From Jackrogersella multiformis (taxonomy: Eukaryota; Ascomycota; Sordariomycetes; Xylariales; Hypoxylaceae), in assembly GCA_902806575.1 (NCBI GenBank), contig CADCXD010000008.1:2891001-2955000 (forward strand): a stretch of DNA of 64,000 nt, given 5' to 3'. Made by a program: the position numbers and the translations under genes. Position 1 is the stretch's first letter, and each line of letters opens with the position of its first letter. The notes beneath the pieces are model-generated. The model saw only the letters and a list, made by a program, of their open reading frames with translations. It did not search any database and was not told the origin of the DNA. Below are positions 60,810 to 64,000 of the stretch, in pieces.

Positions 60810-61785
60810 GAAAGCGGGAAGCCAAAAGCACAGTTCAGTGCGTGCGGCTACAGCGCACTTCACCCACTAAGGTCTGCTTGGTCGGTGCGGCAGTTTAGCG
60901 ATGAGCTGCATTCGCCTTGGCGGTGCGTTTAGCGGTCCTAGCGGCGCTCTCCGGCCGCTGCGAAGATGTTTAGCTTGGCTTGTTAGCGCTCTGGAGGCAG
61001 TTTCCGATCGCTGCAGCGGCATTGTGATAGCGGCCTCGCGCCGCGGTTGCTGGCCGCCGCGGTCGATACGTGCGAGCGTCTCCGGTGCTGCTTTCGCCAG
61101 CGGTGACTATTCGCAGCGTCCGGGCGGGCTGCCTACAGGGCAGTCAGGCGTGCCGCGGCGGGCGTCTTACAGTGAGCTTTAGCGGGTGTGCTATCTTAGG
61201 GCAGTTTCCCACCTCTGCGAGGTGTGGCGAGCGCCTTGAATTGGGCCCTTGCTTAGGGGGATCAGGTCCGCTGGGCGGTACCTGTCCCTTATTTTCGTCC
61301 CCTATTAGCATGGTAACTGTTGCGTGGTCCTTTGTGCAGCCTTGTAGCCTCGGCTCGGTCCTGGGGGATTCATAGCAGTTACCGACCCCCCTAGGGCGCT
61401 GCGGCTTCGCCGCCTCAGCGCCGCTCTAGGATGCCCGAGGGCTCTTAGGCGTATCTCTCGCCTTAGAGCGATCGGTTGGGCTCTGTGGATTGCTGGCCTA
61501 TGGCTATGCTTTACCACTAAGCATCGGGAGATACCTACCCTGCGGCTACCCCGTAGCAGCTAGGCGGAGGTCTCCTCTTGGGACCCATAAGCACCACCGC
61601 GTCCCTCTGGGGGTGCGTGTGTGGCGGACTGGCGTCCTGGGGAATTTAGAGGGGAAAAGTGGAAGGCGTCCTCCGGCGAGATAGGCCCTGCCTTGACCGC
61701 CGAGGCGTCCACCTTCAGTGGTGTAGACCGTAGCTAATTCTTCCGCGCCTCGGGGCGCGGTTGGCCAACCCCGGCGTACGATAGT

Positions 61786-62716
61786 TACCTGGTTGATTCT
61801 GCCAGTAGTCATATGCTTGTCTCAAAGATTAAGCCATGCATGTCTAAGTATAAGCAATTTATACTGCGAAACTGCGAATGGCTCATTAAATCAGTTATCG
61901 TTTACTTGATAGTACCTTACTACTTGGATAACCGTGGTAATTCTAGAGCTAATACATGCTAAAAATCCCGACTCGCGGAGGGATGTATTTATTAGATTAA
62001 AAAACCAATGCCCTTCGGGGCTCTCTGGTGATTCATAATAACTTCTCGAATCGCATGGCCTTGCGCCGGCGATGGTTCATTCAAATTTCTGCCCTATCAA
62101 CTTTCGATGGCAGGGTCTTGGCCTGCCATGGTTACAACGGGTAACGGAGGGTTAGGGCTCGACCCCGGAGAAGGAGCCTGAGAAACGGCTACTACATCCA
62201 AGGAAGGCAGCAGGCGCGCAAATTACCCAATTGCAACACAGCAGAGGTAGTGACAATAAATACTGATACAGGGCTCTTTTGGGTCTTGTAATTGGAATGA
62301 GTACAATTTAAATCCCTTAACGAGGAACAATTGGAGGGCAAGTCTGGTGCCAGCAGCCGCGGTAATTCCAGCTCCAATAGCGTATATTAAAGTTGTTGCA
62401 GTTAAAAAGCTCGTAGTTGAACCTTGGGCCTGGCTGGCCGGTCCGCCTCACCGCGTGTACTGGTTCGGCCGGGCCTTTCCCTCTGGGAACCTCATGCCCT
62501 TCACTGGGTGTGGCGGGGAACCAGGACTTTTACTGTGAAAAATTAGAGTGTTCAAAGCAGGCCTATGCTCGAATACATCAGCATGGAATAATAGAATAGG
62601 ACGTGCGGTTCTATTTTGTTGGTTTCTAGGACCGCCGTAATGATTAATAGGGACAGTCGGGGGCATCAGTATTCAATTGTCAGAGGTGAAATTCTTGGAT
62701 TTATTGAAGACTAACT

Positions 62717-62754
<38 letters not shown>

Positions 62755-62889
62755 GGAACGAAAGTTAGGGGATCGAAGACGATCAGATACCGTCGTAGTC
62801 TTAACCATAAACTATGCCGACTAGGGATCGGACGATGTTATTTTTTGACTCGTTCGGCACCTTACGAGAAATCAAAGTTTTTGGGTTCT

Positions 62890-62923
<34 letters not shown>

Positions 62924-63737
62924 AAATTGACGGAAGGGCACCACCAGGGGTGGAGCCTGCGGCTTAATTTGACTCAACACGGGGAAACTCACCAGGTCCA
63001 GACACAATGAGGATTGACAGATTGAGAGCTCTTTCTTGATTTTGTGGGTGGTGGTGCATGGCCGTTCTTAGTTGGTGGAGTGATTTGTCTGCTTAATTGC
63101 GATAACGAACGAGACCTTAACCTGCTAAATAGCCCGTATTGCTTTGGCAGTACGCTGGCTTCTTAGAGGGACTATCCGCTCAAGCGGATGGAAGTTTGAG
63201 GCAATAACAGGTCTGTGATGCCCTTAGATGTTCTGGGCCGCACGGTACGTTTTTACTTTATTTTATGTTTACTACCTTGCCTCGAACTCCTCATTCATGT
63301 TTATCGTTTTGCGGGCTATCGAGGGTTATCTTTAGGGGTGTCCCTTCCGGGTCGCTCACGTTCATGCTTGCTGCAATCCTGCGCACATTAGGGTCGAAGT
63401 CCCATGCTATGAACGAGAAACGGAAGGGATGCGCGGGCGGTACCCAGTGTGCCTGCCTCCCAAAGTGCTTAAAATAGTCCCTGTAAAACGATTTACATGA
63501 ATGAAAAACCCACCATTGCTCCTTTCCTTCTTATTTATTATATTATTATTAAACTTTTTGTTTCGAGCTTAAGCTAACTTTTTATAGCGCGTTACACTGA
63601 CAGAGCCAGCGAGTACTTCCTTGGTAGAAATACCCGGGTAATCTTGTTAAACTCTGTCGTGCTGGGGATAGAGCATTGCAATTATTGCTCTTCAACGAGG
63701 AATCCCTAGTAAGCGCAAGTCATCAACTTGCGTTGAT

Positions 63738-63783
<46 letters not shown>

Positions 63784-63925
63784 AATGGCTCAGTGAGGCT
63801 TTCGGACTGGCCTAGAGGAGTCGGCAACGACACCTCAGGGCCGGAAAGTTATCCAAACTCGGTCATTTAGAGGAAGTAAAAGTCGTAACAAGGTCTCCGT
63901 TGGTGAACCAGCGGAGGGATCATTA
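61786..63925 (+). rRNA. 18S (SSU) rRNA gene with an internal insertion
   Basis: Starts TACCTGGTTGATTCTGCCAG and ends CGGAGGGATCATTA, both universal eukaryotic SSU ends. Conserved landmarks are in order: AAGCCATGCATGTCTAAGTA, GTGCCAGCAGCCGCGGTAAT (62348), the AAACTTAAAGAAATTGACGG region (62915), and TTGTACACACCGCCCGTCGC (63752). Total 2140 bp; removing 63245-63587 leaves 1797 nt, the normal ascomycete length. It forms the small ribosomal subunit RNA after polymerase I transcription. I see no RIP damage, so the gene lies in protected rDNA. Confidence 0.97.
63245..63587 (+). other. 343-nt spliceosomal-type intron in the 18S rRNA gene
   Basis: Splits GGGCCGCACG and CGCGTTACACTGACAGAG. Joined, the exons give the universal GCACGCGCG(C/T)TACACTGA. 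Donor GTACGT, branch GCTAAC at 63572-63577 and acceptor TATAG follow fungal pre-mRNA rules; the TRK gene here also uses a GTACGT donor. By my count of the conserved block the site is E. coli 16S position about 1229, where ascomycete rDNA introns have been reported. At 343 nt it is far longer than typical for such introns. Group I features are absent: the upstream exon base is G rather than U, and no matching P7 pair was found. Confidence 0.8.
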
Positions 63926-64000
63926 CAGAGTTAAACTAAACTCCAAACCCTTTGTGAACCTTACCTCCAGTTGCCTCGGCGCTCGCTGCGGCTACCCCGT
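63926..64000 (+). other. ITS1, first 75 nt
   Basis: Directly follows the GGATCATTA end of 18S: CAGAGTTAAACTAAACTCCA, then CCTTTGTGAACCTTACC and GTTGCCTCGGCG. The wording is typical of Sordariomycete ITS1 and the CTACCCCGT end hints at Xylariales. It is cut by the window end. Confidence 0.9.

Larger units (their letters stand above)
57806..61785 (+). other. rDNA intergenic spacer and 5' external transcribed spacer
   Basis: About 4.0 kb of mostly GC-rich sequence between the AT island and the 18S gene, on the transcribed strand of the rRNA gene. It has tandem and dispersed short repeats and no credible gene; frames there are repeats read in several phases. A 28S gene is not present to the left, so this spacer borders the array's edge. 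The polymerase I promoter and ETS start cannot be placed by eye; they should be within the last 1-1.5 kb. Confidence 0.75.

Noticed and set aside
58148..61812. Many 60-120 residue frames in the rDNA spacer
   Set aside because: They are translations of tandem repeats or GC-rich spacer in several phases, without starts or family features.
63245..63587. Group I intron or homing element in 18S
   Set aside because: AAAATAGTCC near 63470 recalls a group I S-element, but there is no matching R-element, the upstream exon base is G, and donor, branch and acceptor are all spliceosomal.
62192..63870. Protein frames within the 18S gene
   Set aside because: The region is rRNA with every universal block present.

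Overview
The window looks like a filamentous ascomycete chromosome, probably of the Sordariomycetes. The coding genes carry short GT-AG introns with CTRAC-type branch points. Two long blocks are almost pure A+T and lack CpA/TpG while keeping CpG, the mark of repeat-induced point mutation (RIP). The right end holds a nuclear 18S rRNA gene and the first 75 nt of ITS1. The ITS1 start, with its CTACCCCGT-like motif, resembles Xylariales as I remember them; that placement is inference.

Layout. 1-2.1 kb: relics of a PIF/Harbinger-type transposon (broken transposase and a Myb/SANT-like partner). 3.1-4.2 kb: an intact secreted Ser/Thr-rich protein. 5.5-8.1 kb: an intact three-exon TRK potassium transporter. 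8.8-9.3 kb: relic of a repeated gene family. 11.7-12.8 kb: two unrecognised open frames. 13.4-15.2 kb: copy 1 of a duplicated block holding a plus-strand gene ('family A') convergent with a minus-strand coiled-coil gene, both broken. 15.8-21.0 kb: first RIP-type AT-rich island. 21.5-28.1 kb: zinc-knuckle family relic, copy 2 of the convergent block, then another zinc-knuckle relic. 28.6-30.9 kb: a DEAH-helicase-like gene with a degenerate Walker B and a single in-frame TAG. 31.8-32.6 and 38.7-39.5 kb: two intact paralogous three-exon genes for a Cys-rich protein of unknown function. 33.6-34.7 kb: an intact 373-residue unknown protein. 35.2-37.0 kb: rearranged pieces of family A, one joined to a coiled coil. 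40.1-57.8 kb: second, larger AT-rich island, containing a long inverted repeat and at least three copies of one decayed element. 57.8-61.8 kb: rDNA spacer with degenerate 31-34 bp tandem repeats. 61.8-63.9 kb: 18S rRNA gene, interrupted by a 343-nt insertion with spliceosomal intron signals.

The genes do not form a pathway. The window reads as a boundary region: two conserved single-copy genes (TRK transporter and secreted protein) on the left, then a zone of duplicated families decaying by RIP-like nonsense changes, then heterochromatin, then what looks like the left edge of the rDNA array. Four protein genes have complete or nearly complete family support or clean intron-exon structure (TRK, secreted protein, and the two Cys-rich paralogues); a fifth, the 373-residue protein, is an intact frame without family support.
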